Assembly (NCBI RefSeq): GCF_003182155.1
Contig: NZ_QGTG01000005.1
Coordinates: 372,001 to 436,000, forward strand
Length of the DNA stretch: 64,000 bases
Source of the DNA: Chitinophaga sp. S165
GTDB lineage: Bacteria; Bacteroidota; Bacteroidia; Chitinophagales; Chitinophagaceae
Direction: 5' to 3'
Shown here piece after piece: positions 9,247 to 18,561 of this stretch (position 1 is the first letter of the stretch; the number at the start of each line of letters is the position of its first letter). The translations under genes and the position numbers were made by a program. The notes under the pieces were generated by a model. That model was not told the DNA's origin, searched no databases, and worked only from the letters and a program-made list of their open reading frames with translations.

Positions 9247-10227
9247 TTAACTCGCAAGTATTTTTACCATCTTTAACCACTCCGGATCAATATGTTCTTT
9301 GGCCTTGATAGCCTGTTCCAGAGGTGTATATTGGATTTTGTTGTTTACAATGCCTACCATTACATTCGAAGTACCGCTTAACAGTGCTTCTACTGCTGCA
9401 TAACCCATACGGCTGGCCAGGATACGGTCCTGACAGGAGGGAGAGCCACCACGCTGTATGTGCCCCAGAATACAAACACGTGTATCCAACTGAGGACAGC
9501 TGGCTTTAACCTGACGGGCTACTTCTTCAGCGCCGCCGGCAATAGAACCTTCAGCAACGACAATGATATTCACCAGCTTTCTGCGGCGCTCGTTCGTCTG
9601 CAGATCTTCAATGATATCCTGTACATCGATCAGGTGTTCAGGGGTCATGATGTGCTCAGCACCGGTGGAGATACCACTGTGCAGCGCTATATAGCCAGCA
9701 TCACGTCCCATCACTTCTATAACAAATAAACGGTCGTGCGCATCAGCCGTATCGCGGATCTTGTCAATAGCATCCACTGCTGTGTTCACTGCCGTGTCGA
9801 AACCAATGGTAAAATCAGTGCCCGCAATATCTTTGTCGATAGTGCCAGGTAAGCCGATACATGGAATGTCAAATTCCTGGCTCATCTTGTAAGCTCCGTT
9901 GAATGAACCGTCACCTCCGATAACTACGATACCATCAATATTGTGTTTCTTGAGATTCTCGTAGGCCTTTTGTCTGCCTTCGGCTTCATAAAACTCTTTA
10001 CAACGTGCGGTCTTTAATATAGTACCTCCGCGCTGAATAATGTTGGCCACAGATTTGGACTCTAAGGGAAATATTTCATTCTTCAGCATTCCCCGGTAGC
10101 CGTACATAACACCATACACATTTAACTGATGGTAAATTCCGGTCCTTACAACTGCACGAACGGCTGCGTTCATGCCTGGCGCATCCCCGCCAGATGTAAG
10201 AACTGCGATGTTAGAAACTTTTTTCAT
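9247..10227 (-). CDS. pfkA: ATP-dependent 6-phosphofructokinase
   Basis: Phosphorylates fructose 6-phosphate to fructose 1,6-bisphosphate. The 326-residue length fits the bacterial PfkA family (about 320). Recognisable are LTSGGDAPGMNAA at the N-terminus, the ATP-binding GGDGSFNGA, the catalytic block GTIDKDIAGTDFTIGFDTA and the substrate-binding VMGRDAGYIA. The Gly of GGDGS at the ATP site points to ATP rather than pyrophosphate as donor. It is first in a two-gene operon with pyruvate kinase and divergent from the prolyl oligopeptidase gene. Confidence 0.96.
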   Translation of the reverse strand: MKKVSNIAVLTSGGDAPGMNAAVRAVVRTGIYHQLNVYGVMYGYRGMLKNEIFPLESKSVANIIQRGGTILKTARCKEFYEAEGRQKAYENLKKHNIDGIVVIGGDGSFNGAYKMSQEFDIPCIGLPGTIDKDIAGTDFTIGFDTAVNTAVDAIDKIRDTADAHDRLFVIEVMGRDAGYIALHSGISTGAEHIMTPEHLIDVQDIIEDLQTNERRRKLVNIIVVAEGSIAGGAEEVARQVKASCPQLDTRVCILGHIQRGGSPSCQDRILASRMGYAAVEALLSGTSNVMVGIVNNKIQYTPLEQAIKAKEHIDPEWLKMVKILAS

Positions 10228-10560
10228 AGTTATGTTTATTTCCCTCTCTACTTTTTTATGTTGGATTCAGGGAATCTGGTGTTTTTTTCAGCTTCCTGTA
10301 CCATGATATACCCCTAACGTGTGATAATTTGCATCCTCTGTTTCCAACCCCCGCTCTTACCTTTTTTCCTGTAAATCACGCTGCTAATGCATAAATTGCC
10401 AGGAAATTATCTAAGTGGCGCACAAAAATAACATTTTGCGTATTCTTTCTAATAGTATTCTGATGAATTACACGAAATTTTCATTTTTAATTAACTAACC
10501 TGGAATTTTTTTTAAAAAATATATATAGATATAATTTAAATACAAACCCAAACGCACCAA
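10228..10560. other. Divergent promoter region, very AT-rich
   Basis: A 333-bp gap between pfkA (minus) and the S9 peptidase (plus). Positions 10480-10550 consist of long A/T runs. No exact TAnnTTTG box, hairpin or small gene was found, so the promoters are not assigned. Confidence 0.4.
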
Positions 10561-12687
10561 ATGAAAACACGTACGCTAACACACCCTATCTTTACCTTTT
10601 TGTATTTATTAATGATAACAGGACCAGTAATGGCGCAACAGCAAGGAATAAATTATCCGCAAACTAATAAAACAGACGTTACAGACAACTATCATGGTAC
10701 AGTCGTTGCAGACCCCTATCGCTGGCTGGAAGATGATAACAGTCCCGAAACCAAAGCATGGGTGACCGCCCAGAACACTGTTACCAGTGAATACCTGAAC
10801 AAGATCCCTTTTCGCGGGGCTATCAAAAAAAGGCTGGAAGAACTGTGGAATTATCCCAAAATAGGCGCTCCTTTCAAAAAAGGCGACTATTATTACTTCT
10901 ATAAGAATGACGGGTTACAAAACCAGGCAGTACTGTACCGTCAGAAATCATTAACCGGCACACCGGAAGTTTTCATTGATCCTAACAAGTTCTCAGCAGC
11001 CGGTACTGTAGCGCTAGGTAGCATCTCTTTTTCGAAAGACGCAAAGCACATGGCCTATCAGATAGCAAAGGCCGGCTCTGACTGGCAACAGGCATTTGTG
11101 ATGGACGTGGAAAGCAAACAACTCCTGAAAGATTCTATTGACTGGATCAAGTTCAGTGGCATCTCCTGGAGGAAGGACGGTTTTTATTACAGCAGGTATG
11201 ACAAGCCTAATGAAGAGAGCAAGCTGTCTAAAAAGAACGAATTCCATAAAGTATATTACCACCGTCTGGGCACTTCGCAGGATCAGGATGAGCTGATCTT
11301 TGAAGATAAAGAACATCCCCTGCGCAACTGCGGCGTGGATGTGACAGAAGACGAGCGCTTCCTTATCCTGCACCAGTCTGAAGGCACCTCTGGTAACCAG
11401 CTATTCTACTGGGATATGCAGGACCCCGCTCAGAAAGGGTTTAACCTGCTGGTAAAAGGTTTTGAGTTCGAGCCTTCCGTGATAGACAATGATGGAGACA
11501 AACTCTTGCTCCTCACCAATGAAGGCGCACCAAACTATAAAGTGGAGCTGGTAGACCCGAAGAATCCAACCAGCCGTAAGCTGATCATCGCTGAACAGAA
11601 AGAAGTATTGCAAGGCGTAGGCACTGCTGGAAGAAGATTATTCGCTAACTACCTGAAAGACGCTTCTTCCAGGGTAGCGCAATATACCTATGATGGTAAG
11701 CTGGACTGGAACATTGCCCTTTCGGGTATTGGTGCTGCAAGTGGTTTTGGTGGCAATGACAATGATAAGGAGTTCTTCTACACTTATATTTCCTTCGTAG
11801 CCCCTGCCACTATATATAAGTATGACATTGCTACTGGTAAGTCCACCCTTTACTCTAAGAGCGAAGTGAAATTCCGCCAGGAAGACTATGAAACCAAACA
11901 GGTTTTCTTCACCAGCAAAGATGGAACGAAAGTACCTGTATTTCTGTCTTATCGGAAAGGCATTAAACTGAATGGCCAGAATCCGGTACTGCTTTATGGT
12001 TATGGCGGCTTCAATATCCCGATGACCCCTGTATTCAGCGTATCTAACCTGTTCTTTATGGAGCAGGGCGGCATCTATGCAGTAGTATCACTGAGAGGTG
12101 GTAGCGAATACGGCGAGGCATGGCATAAAGCGGGTATGATGGAGAAAAAGCAGAATGTATTTGATGATTTCATCGGAGCAGCAGAGTTCCTTGTAAAATC
12201 AAAATATACAAATCCTTCCAAGCTGGCGATCCGCGGTGGTTCAAATGGAGGCTTGCTCGTGGGCGCCTGTATGACGCAACGTCCTGACCTGTTCAAGGTA
12301 GCTTTGCCGGCGGTGGGAGTAATGGATATGCTGCGGTTCCAGAACTTCACCATCGGTTGGGCGTGGGTAACAGAATATGGTACCAGCGCCAAGGCCGAAC
12401 AGTTCCCGTATCTGTACAAATATTCCCCGTTACATAACCTGAAGGCGGGTACGCAGTATCCTGCTACGCTGATCACAACAGCAGATCATGACGACCGTGT
12501 GGTGCCAGCGCACTCCTTTAAATTCGCCGCTACTTTACAGGCGGCCAATGCCGGTCCTAACCCAACGCTTATACGCATAGAAACACAGGCAGGCCATGGC
12601 GCCGGTAAGCCTACCTCCAAATTGATAGAAGAATCAGCAGATGTCTGGGCATTTACCATGTATAACCTCGGCATGAACATTAAATAA
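10561..12687 (+). CDS. Secreted prolyl oligopeptidase (S9A family)
   Basis: A 708-residue serine peptidase with a signal peptide (FLYLLMITGPVMAQ), so probably periplasmic. It cleaves short peptides after proline. The N-terminal segment YPQTNKTDVTDNYHGTVVADPYRWLEDD is typical of prolyl oligopeptidases, followed by a beta-propeller (about 80-440) and the alpha/beta-hydrolase domain. The predicted triad is Ser561 in RGGSNGG, Asp644 or 645 in ADHDDRVVP, and His679 in QAGHGAGKP, with spacing close to that of porcine prolyl oligopeptidase. The gene stands alone and is followed by a strong terminator. Confidence 0.94.
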   Translation: MKTRTLTHPIFTFLYLLMITGPVMAQQQGINYPQTNKTDVTDNYHGTVVADPYRWLEDDNSPETKAWVTAQNTVTSEYLNKIPFRGAIKKRLEELWNYPKIGAPFKKGDYYYFYKNDGLQNQAVLYRQKSLTGTPEVFIDPNKFSAAGTVALGSISFSKDAKHMAYQIAKAGSDWQQAFVMDVESKQLLKDSIDWIKFSGISWRKDGFYYSRYDKPNEESKLSKKNEFHKVYYHRLGTSQDQDELIFEDKEHPLRNCGVDVTEDERFLILHQSEGTSGNQLFYWDMQDPAQKGFNLLVKGFEFEPSVIDNDGDKLLLLTNEGAPNYKVELVDPKNPTSRKLIIAEQKEVLQGVGTAGRRLFANYLKDASSRVAQYTYDGKLDWNIALSGIGAASGFGGNDNDKEFFYTYISFVAPATIYKYDIATGKSTLYSKSEVKFRQEDYETKQVFFTSKDGTKVPVFLSYRKGIKLNGQNPVLLYGYGGFNIPMTPVFSVSNLFFMEQGGIYAVVSLRGGSEYGEAWHKAGMMEKKQNVFDDFIGAAEFLVKSKYTNPSKLAIRGGSNGGLLVGACMTQRPDLFKVALPAVGVMDMLRFQNFTIGWAWVTEYGTSAKAEQFPYLYKYSPLHNLKAGTQYPATLITTADHDDRVVPAHSFKFAATLQAANAGPNPTLIRIETQAGHGAGKPTSKLIEESADVWAFTMYNLGMNIK

Positions 12688-12710
12688 TAATTAAGATCAA
12701 TTAACATTGA

Positions 12711-12739
12711 AGGCCGTACCAGCTGGTACGGCTTTTTTT
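12711..12739 (+). terminator. Rho-independent terminator after prolyl oligopeptidase
   Basis: Stem GCCGTACC (12713-12720), loop AGCT and GGTACGGC (12725-12732) are followed by a run of seven T. The stem is perfect. Confidence 0.88.
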
Positions 12740-12962
12740 ACAGTTTACTTCCCCGACAGGAGTCTTGTTTAATTGTTGACACTTAGCGACTTGTCCAGAT
12801 CCTTAACCATGTATGTGTTTTCAGCTATCGTTGTAAAGATAGCTTTCTGCTGATTGTATAGCGTTCCAGAAGGCGGCTTCAATCATCGGTATCTTTCCGG
12901 GGGCGGGTAGATATGTATATTTTTAATAATTTCACACCAACTTTAAAAAAGTAAACCTATAC

Positions 12963-14261
12963 ATGAGACACTTATACCTATGTATGCTGGCAGCAACTAT
13001 GCTGTTAGCGAACGCCTGCAGTAAAGACGGCACTTCCGAAACCCCTGTACCCCAACCCGACAAGACCAAGGTTATCTTTAATTATGATAAGATCGGCTCG
13101 TTTGAGATTTCCAGTATGCTCAACGGACCTGGTATTTATGCAAAAGTCAGTAATGGCATGCCGGGGCGGGCATTTACTTATGAACTGGTTGGCAGCAACG
13201 GACTTAAAAAGGCAACCGACACCACCGTGAAAGGCAGCAGTAAGCTGGATGCAAATGGCGGCGCAACACTCGAATTGAACAGATTAACGAATTACCGCGA
13301 TGGTGAAATGATTCTAAAGGTAACATTTAGCGGCCCTGATGCAACAATACAGGCAAAAACGGAGAAAGCCGAATATAAGGTCAGGGATTACCATGATTTC
13401 ATTAACATGGCCATCACTCGTGATTCTGATACATCAGACCACTACATACAGGTACAGGATTTTGCTTTTCCTGATACACTGTTCGACCGGTCTCCTTGCA
13501 TTCGTGGAATGAGGGGCAGTTATGACGGACAAGGGCACAAGATTACAAACCTGAAGATCAGCGCGCCTCTAAAAGAAAATTTGTCTTCATACATCGGTTT
13601 GTTCCCTTTCGCGGACAGCGGCAGCACAATAAAGAATATCAGACTTGAACTTGCCCCGGCCGGCATCGTCGGGGTAGATGCAGCAATGGGAGGGATAGTA
13701 GGTTTTTCCCGTCAGGCAAATATTATCGCCTGTTCTGTGAAAGGTGATTTGGTGGCAGATAAAAACAAAAGTGCATACGTAGGTGGTATTTCCGGATTTA
13801 ACGACAATACCAATATGATAGGTTGCTCTTTCAGGGGACATCTGAGAGGAAATAACGTCGGTGGTCTGATGGGCAGTTTTGATAATTGCAGGATCAACAT
13901 GTCTTACGCCTATTTCTCTTTCGATGCATATGCCGCTGGCGGACTCGCAGGTCTGGGGGGCGAAGGAGGCCACATATCCAATAGCTATACCATTGTACAT
14001 GATCACAACACCGATTTTTACAAATTTGTGGCCATCGGACCTACATTGGCCACAGGTGCTAATGTTATCACGAACTGTTTCGCACTGTCAGGTACTCCCG
14101 AAGCTGGCGTGAAAATGGGCGCCACCATTTCAGAGCTAGGCATACAAGCAGGAGCCCTGGAAGTAGTGGAATGGCCGGCCGGTACTACTGCACCAGCTGA
14201 TAAACGACCATTTAAATTAGATACTGATCTTAATCAGCCATTGAAACTATGGTGGGAATAG
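12963..14261 (+). CDS. GLUG-repeat lipoprotein
   Basis: A 432-residue lipoprotein: hydrophobic signal ending in the lipobox LANAC, acylated Cys at residue 19, then an acidic, polar linker (SKDGTSETPVPQPD). The middle and C-terminal parts contain beta-helix-like GLUG-type units such as GGIVGFSRQANIIACSVKG, GGISGFNDNTNMIGCSFRG and GGLMGSFDNC, which occur in surface adhesins and M26-like proteins. No catalytic site was seen. It is probably exposed on the cell surface, with an adhesive or structural role (inference). It is a single gene between two terminators. Confidence 0.75.
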   Translation: MRHLYLCMLAATMLLANACSKDGTSETPVPQPDKTKVIFNYDKIGSFEISSMLNGPGIYAKVSNGMPGRAFTYELVGSNGLKKATDTTVKGSSKLDANGGATLELNRLTNYRDGEMILKVTFSGPDATIQAKTEKAEYKVRDYHDFINMAITRDSDTSDHYIQVQDFAFPDTLFDRSPCIRGMRGSYDGQGHKITNLKISAPLKENLSSYIGLFPFADSGSTIKNIRLELAPAGIVGVDAAMGGIVGFSRQANIIACSVKGDLVADKNKSAYVGGISGFNDNTNMIGCSFRGHLRGNNVGGLMGSFDNCRINMSYAYFSFDAYAAGGLAGLGGEGGHISNSYTIVHDHNTDFYKFVAIGPTLATGANVITNCFALSGTPEAGVKMGATISELGIQAGALEVVEWPAGTTAPADKRPFKLDTDLNQPLKLWWE

Positions 14262-14297
14262 GATCTTAGCTTATATAAGCTACGTCAATATTTAAAG

Positions 14298-14323
14298 GGC
14301 TGACCTGCTGGTCAGCCTTTTTT
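14298..14323 (+). terminator. Rho-independent terminator after GLUG lipoprotein
   Basis: Perfect stem GGCTGACC (14298-14305), loop TGCT, GGTCAGCC (14310-14317), then six T. Confidence 0.88.
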
Positions 14324-14432
14324 GTGCTTCCCGGAAGCTCCGGCAATTATCGTATGTCCGTATAAGCGACCCCTGTTTGCTGCTATCCTGATAAGCTTTT
14401 GGGAAAGAATGGGTAGGATCACACTGCTCATC

Positions 14433-14474
14433 CGTAATTCGTAATTCCAAATTGAAACTGAATTCGTAATTTTA
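14433..14474. repeat. Dispersed AATTCGTAATT-type intergenic repeat, copy 1
   Basis: Repeated blocks GTAATTCGTAATTCC and GAATTCGTAATTTT lie just before the RmlD-like gene. This is a more degenerate relative of the ATTAGGAATT inverted repeats found near 16.8, 40.6, 42.7 and 44.3 kb. Confidence 0.4.
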
Positions 14475-14489
14475 GTAAAAGGCATAGAT

Positions 14490-15383
14490 ATGAAGGTATT
14501 AATCACAGGAAGCAACGGATTATTGGGCCAGCACCTTATTCCCGTTTTTTTGGAGGATGGCCGGTATCAGGTAATAGCCAGCGGAAGAGGCCCTAACCGG
14601 CTGCCAATGCAGGCAGGATATACCTATGAAGCTACCAATCTGCGGGATGCCACCAGCGTCGAGCATCTGTTGGAGAAGCACAAGCCGGATATTCTCATCC
14701 ACGCTGCTGCCATGACTCAGGTAGATGATTGTGAACGCAATAAAGACCTGTGTTGGGACACGAACGTCGCAGCTACCCGTTATTTATTGCATGCTGCCGA
14801 AAAGCAGAACACCTTCTTTGTTTTCCTGTCTACCGACTTCGTATTTGACGGTTTACAGGGACCATATGCAGAAGATGATGTGGTCAATCCTATCAGCTAC
14901 TATGGCTCCAGCAAAGTAGCGGCAGAAAGCATGGTCCGCAACAGTAAGCTCCAGTGGGCCATCGTACGTACGGTACTGGTATACGGTGTAGCGGCGGATT
15001 CAAAGCGCAGTAACATCATCACCTGGGTTAAGAATAACCTGGAGCAGGGTAAGAAACTAAAGGTCGTGGATGACCAATGGCGCACGCCCACGCTCGTACA
15101 GGACCTTGCCGTAGGATGCAAACTGGTTGCTGATAAGAAGGCCGCCGGTATTTTCCATATATCAGGCAAGGAAACACTGACCCCTTATCAGATGGCCGTA
15201 CAAACCGCCGGTTATTTTAAACTGAACACACAGCTTCTTGAAAAGGTAGATGCCAAAAGCTTCACACAGCCCGCAAAGCGCCCGGCTAAAACAGGTTTTG
15301 TTATTGATAAGGCTGTGAAAGAGCTGGGTTTTGCCCCCCATAGTTTTGAAGAAGGGCTGGAGATCGTAGCAAAAGAGATCTAG
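14490..15383 (+). CDS. SDR family NAD(P)-dependent reductase, RmlD/dTDP-4-dehydrorhamnose reductase-like
   Basis: A 297-residue Rossmann protein with nucleotide-binding GSNGLLGQ at residues 7-14, HAAAMTQVDDCE, the serine of FLSTDFVFDG and the catalytic YGSSK (Tyr138, Lys142). This pattern is the RmlD substrate-binding family, which reduces 4-keto-deoxysugar nucleotides. No rmlA, rmlB or rmlC gene is adjacent, so the substrate may not be dTDP-rhamnose. It is a single gene, convergent with the HU-CCDC81 gene. Confidence 0.8.
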   Translation: MKVLITGSNGLLGQHLIPVFLEDGRYQVIASGRGPNRLPMQAGYTYEATNLRDATSVEHLLEKHKPDILIHAAAMTQVDDCERNKDLCWDTNVAATRYLLHAAEKQNTFFVFLSTDFVFDGLQGPYAEDDVVNPISYYGSSKVAAESMVRNSKLQWAIVRTVLVYGVAADSKRSNIITWVKNNLEQGKKLKVVDDQWRTPTLVQDLAVGCKLVADKKAAGIFHISGKETLTPYQMAVQTAGYFKLNTQLLEKVDAKSFTQPAKRPAKTGFVIDKAVKELGFAPHSFEEGLEIVAKEI

Positions 15384-15558
15384 TGTTTCCATAGCTCCAG
15401 GGACACATTTCCCCACATAATTCAGGATCAGAGCTGGCTGTAGTTTCTAAGAAAGAGATCTGGTTTGAAACCTTGTCTCAGCGGAAGCTTTGTCTTCTTT
15501 AAAAAGGAACCGCCGGTAGCCAGACAGCTGTTCTTTAACGACATCCACTAAAGTTTGA

Positions 15559-15620
15559 TATAAAAGAGATCGGGGTAGGATTTCCTTTGTTCTGGAAACC
15601 TTACCCCGATCTCTTTTATC
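15559..15620. terminator. Bidirectional terminator between convergent genes
   Basis: The left arm around TAAAAGAGATCGGGGTA (15561-15577) and the right arm TACCCCGATCTCTTTTA (15603-15619) are exact complements, extended by a few imperfect pairs up to the loop near 15586-15594. It separates the RmlD-like gene (plus) from the HU-CCDC81 gene (minus). The T-rich arm end on each side suits termination in both directions. Confidence 0.8.
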
Positions 15621-15639
15621 ATTAAATATCTGTCTGTTC

Positions 15640-16746
15640 TCACTTCCAGGCTTTCCTGTCCTCTTCGGTGAGCTTACTGAACTCGAGGAAAGGTACGATG
15701 GTCGCACCGTATTTTTTAGATACGGAATCTTTCATGGCGGTGGTATCGCCCGTTGGGGTCTGGAAGTGCTCGCCCAGCATGAATAATGTGGAATCCCTAT
15801 TAGCTCTGAGCACTACAGGTTGTTTCCATCCAAGTCGTTTATTATACATGTTCTCACCAGCTTTTCTGGTTTTAAAAACCTGAAAAATAACGTTGTACTC
15901 CTGCGTAGTCGGTGCAGCTGCAGCTGCTGCAGCCTTGGCAACACTGTCAGCAGCTCTTTCTACCTGGACAGGCACTGCCTCTACCGGTACAGGAGGAACT
16001 GCACTTTCTGCCCTGGTGATCTCAGGTCTGTTCCTGTTGACTGACCACCATACTATCCCGGCAGTAACGACGCAGGCTACCGGAATAGCGATCCACAGCC
16101 AGCGCAGTTTAGAAGGGATTTCCCTGGTATATCCGTCAAATTCATAATCTTCAGTTGCCGCAGGAGTCGCGGTAGCCGGTGGTTTAACTCCCTGATCGGA
16201 AGCTGGTACCACTGGTGCAGGTGTTGACGCCGCAGGTGAGGTCGAAGCTGAAGAGGATGAAGATGACCGTGAAGCCGTCAGATGGTCTACCACCTGCTTA
16301 TTCACCACTTCCTTAGTCCCAACTGTTACCTTATGGCTGGCATCCTGTCTGATCACCGGACTGACATGTAACACATCTCTGGTTATAGCAGGCGGTTCCT
16401 GTTCAAAGGAGATCCTGCCTACCACATTTGCCTGCAATTTTCCCACACCTGGTATGATAACAGGCTCACCCTTTTTGAGGACCTGCTTGAATTCATCTAT
16501 ATACTTCTCCATTTTGAGCTGCGCGATAGCAGGTACCAGGAGTTCCTTCTGCGAGATCCATTCCACAAGACCTCCGTCGTTTGTCAACGTTTCCTCAAAA
16601 GTGATGATCTCTCCGGGAGGAGAAATGGTTTTATTGGTGACATCGTAACGCGCGGGGGTATGTGTTAGTTTGAACACGCCTAGTTGGGGCAGACAGCATG
16701 TATGCTGCCTGAACAAAATTTCTGTTATGTATTGCTGTAGTACCAA
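15640..16746 (-). CDS. HU-CCDC81 domain membrane protein
   Basis: A 368-residue protein whose N-terminal 115 residues match the two bacterial HU-CCDC81 domains (LPQLGVFKLTHTPARYD; GEPVIIPGVGKLQANVVGRI), followed by a Ser/Pro/Ala-rich linker (about 155-200), one transmembrane helix (about 214-236, WIAIPVACVVTAGIVWW), an Ala/Val-rich spacer and a C-terminal domain (NVIFQVFKTRKAGENMYNKR...) resembling a SPOR-type peptidoglycan-binding fold. HU-CCDC81 plus SPOR proteins are characteristic of Bacteroidota; their role is unknown but probably tied to envelope or division. It follows the beta-barrel and TPR genes on the same strand. Confidence 0.75.
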   Translation of the reverse strand: MVLQQYITEILFRQHTCCLPQLGVFKLTHTPARYDVTNKTISPPGEIITFEETLTNDGGLVEWISQKELLVPAIAQLKMEKYIDEFKQVLKKGEPVIIPGVGKLQANVVGRISFEQEPPAITRDVLHVSPVIRQDASHKVTVGTKEVVNKQVVDHLTASRSSSSSSASTSPAASTPAPVVPASDQGVKPPATATPAATEDYEFDGYTREIPSKLRWLWIAIPVACVVTAGIVWWSVNRNRPEITRAESAVPPVPVEAVPVQVERAADSVAKAAAAAAAPTTQEYNVIFQVFKTRKAGENMYNKRLGWKQPVVLRANRDSTLFMLGEHFQTPTGDTTAMKDSVSKKYGATIVPFLEFSKLTEEDRKAWK

Positions 16747-16804
16747 TTACGTAGATATTCCTATTATTATAAAATGACTCTCTCCTCGAACGAAATTGAA
16801 ATCA

Positions 16805-16869
16805 GGAATTAAGGATTAGGAATTGGGGTAATATATTGTCCGTATTCAATTTCCTCGTCCTTAATTCCC
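16805..16869. repeat. Dispersed ATTAGGAATT inverted repeat, copy 2
   Basis: Left arm 16805-16825 (GGAATTAAGGATTAGGAATTG) pairs with right arm 16847-16869 (CAATTTCC..GTCCTTAATTCCC) with three differences. It lies between two minus-strand genes (barrel and HU-CCDC81). The same motif recurs at about 40.6, 42.7 and 44.3 kb. Confidence 0.6.
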
Positions 16870-16894
16870 GTTTACTAGGTGCAATTGTACGATT

Positions 16895-18544
16895 TTAAAA
16901 TTTAATCATCACGCCTCCCAATACATTCAGTCCGTAGGTCGGGTAACCGAACCAACGCTGGTATTTGGAATTAAACAGATTATTGGCGTTCACCCAGATG
17001 TTGAAGTTTTTGCCGATATCATAGTTGGCGCCTGCGCTAAGATCCCATTTACCCTTAGTTTTGTCGAAATCCTGTGTGGCAAATACCTGGTAGTAAGTAC
17101 CTCCCAGGTAATACAGGTTCGCGTTCAGGTGCAGCTTCTTAGCAATGGTATATTGCGCGAAAGCGTCTGCCTGGAAGGGGATCAGGCCCCATGGCTTGAT
17201 CTCGGATTTCTGCTTGTTATAGTTGAACCAGTCGAATGCTAATCTCATCTGGAACTTCTCTTCCTGTATATAACCTACCTCTGCATGCAGGTTGAAGGCT
17301 TTTAACTCTTCCTCGTTCTTCGTATAGAAGGTCTTACCGTCTATGCTGTCATTCACAAACAACGGCAGGTTATGCCAGGTTAATGCAGCAAACTTGGTAT
17401 TATAGTTAAAATGGCTACCCAGTGACCCCTTGATCCCAGTATATTTCTCTTCCACCCTTGTGTTCAGGATACCTTCGCCGTAACTGCCGATGAACGGATT
17501 CTGATTGGCCAGGTTACGGTAGCTGTTCTTATTAACATAAGACATCCATCCACTGCTTAAGATCACCTTTTTATAGATGATGTGTGTTTCGTTCACGATA
17601 TCTGGCAGCAGATAGAACTTGCTGTTGGTCCATGTAGGGTTCACACCTGCATGTAACATGAAACGCGGCTTGATGATCTCCAGTGCCGGATGAATGGCCA
17701 CCACGTTATTATTGATCTGCTCATGATCGTCTTCTTTGAAGGAAGACAGGTCAAAGATACCTTCAGCTCTCAGGTAAACATCCTCAAACAGCTGCTTGGA
17801 TACCGGGATCTTGAAGATCGCAGTAGGTTCTTTACGTTTATAGGAATCGCTGAAGTAGATGAATTTGGCGGATGGCTCAAACTTAAATGCCCAGTCGTTC
17901 AGGGTCCTGTTCTTAGCGCCTATCGTTGCTGTGAACTGGTTGAAGGCCTGCTTGACATCGTTCTTGCTGAATTCCAGTTGCGCATGATCATAACCATAGT
18001 AATGCACCTGATTACGGTCATATCCGATACTGCCGTTCACTTCCCACAGGGGAGTGAAATAAGTGCCTGAACCCAGGATATTGAGCGCGCTATAGTCCTG
18101 GTTCTTGATATCTCCTTTGGAGGATGTGTAATTCACATACAATCCGAAGTTATATTTTTCCTGCCTCCCGGTACCAAAACCCGCCTGTATCAACGGCGTG
18201 CTGAGATTACCATAACCGGCTTTGATAAAGTTGTTCTGTAACTGGCTCAGTGAGTCTTTACCCAGCGCTAACGGTTTAAGCGGAATAGGCTGGTACATGA
18301 AATACAGGTTCAGTGCCGGTACCTGGTATTGCAGACGCGGACGGGTAGTATCAAAACCGGGCAGGGAAGCTGTCAGGTTCAGTTTAGCCGCATCCCGCAA
18401 TTTCGGGCGGTAATTGGAAATGATATCAATTGTTTCCTCTTTCAGTGTTTCCTGTGCGTATGCCTGCTGATGCATCAGTATGCCTGCCGCACTGCAACCT
18501 GCTACTGCCAGGAACCGGTGAATATGTTTGATATAAGCGTTCAT
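16895..18544 (-). CDS. Plug-less TonB-receptor-like outer-membrane beta-barrel
   Basis: A 549-residue protein with a signal peptide (AVAGCSAAGILMHQQAYAQ) and a barrel rich in alternating aromatic strands, ending in the receptor-type signature NIWVNANNLFNSKYQRW...GGVMIKF with terminal Phe. It is about 400 residues shorter than a normal TonB-dependent receptor and has no plug domain. The N-terminal stretch EETIDIISNYRPKLRDAAKL, reminiscent of a short periplasmic lead-in, may take its place. The gene starts 17 bp after the large TPR gene on the same strand, so the two products probably act together in the outer membrane. Function unknown. Confidence 0.75.
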   Translation of the reverse strand: MNAYIKHIHRFLAVAGCSAAGILMHQQAYAQETLKEETIDIISNYRPKLRDAAKLNLTASLPGFDTTRPRLQYQVPALNLYFMYQPIPLKPLALGKDSLSQLQNNFIKAGYGNLSTPLIQAGFGTGRQEKYNFGLYVNYTSSKGDIKNQDYSALNILGSGTYFTPLWEVNGSIGYDRNQVHYYGYDHAQLEFSKNDVKQAFNQFTATIGAKNRTLNDWAFKFEPSAKFIYFSDSYKRKEPTAIFKIPVSKQLFEDVYLRAEGIFDLSSFKEDDHEQINNNVVAIHPALEIIKPRFMLHAGVNPTWTNSKFYLLPDIVNETHIIYKKVILSSGWMSYVNKNSYRNLANQNPFIGSYGEGILNTRVEEKYTGIKGSLGSHFNYNTKFAALTWHNLPLFVNDSIDGKTFYTKNEEELKAFNLHAEVGYIQEEKFQMRLAFDWFNYNKQKSEIKPWGLIPFQADAFAQYTIAKKLHLNANLYYLGGTYYQVFATQDFDKTKGKWDLSAGANYDIGKNFNIWVNANNLFNSKYQRWFGYPTYGLNVLGGVMIKF

Positions 18545-18561
18545 GCTAACGTAATTCGGAA

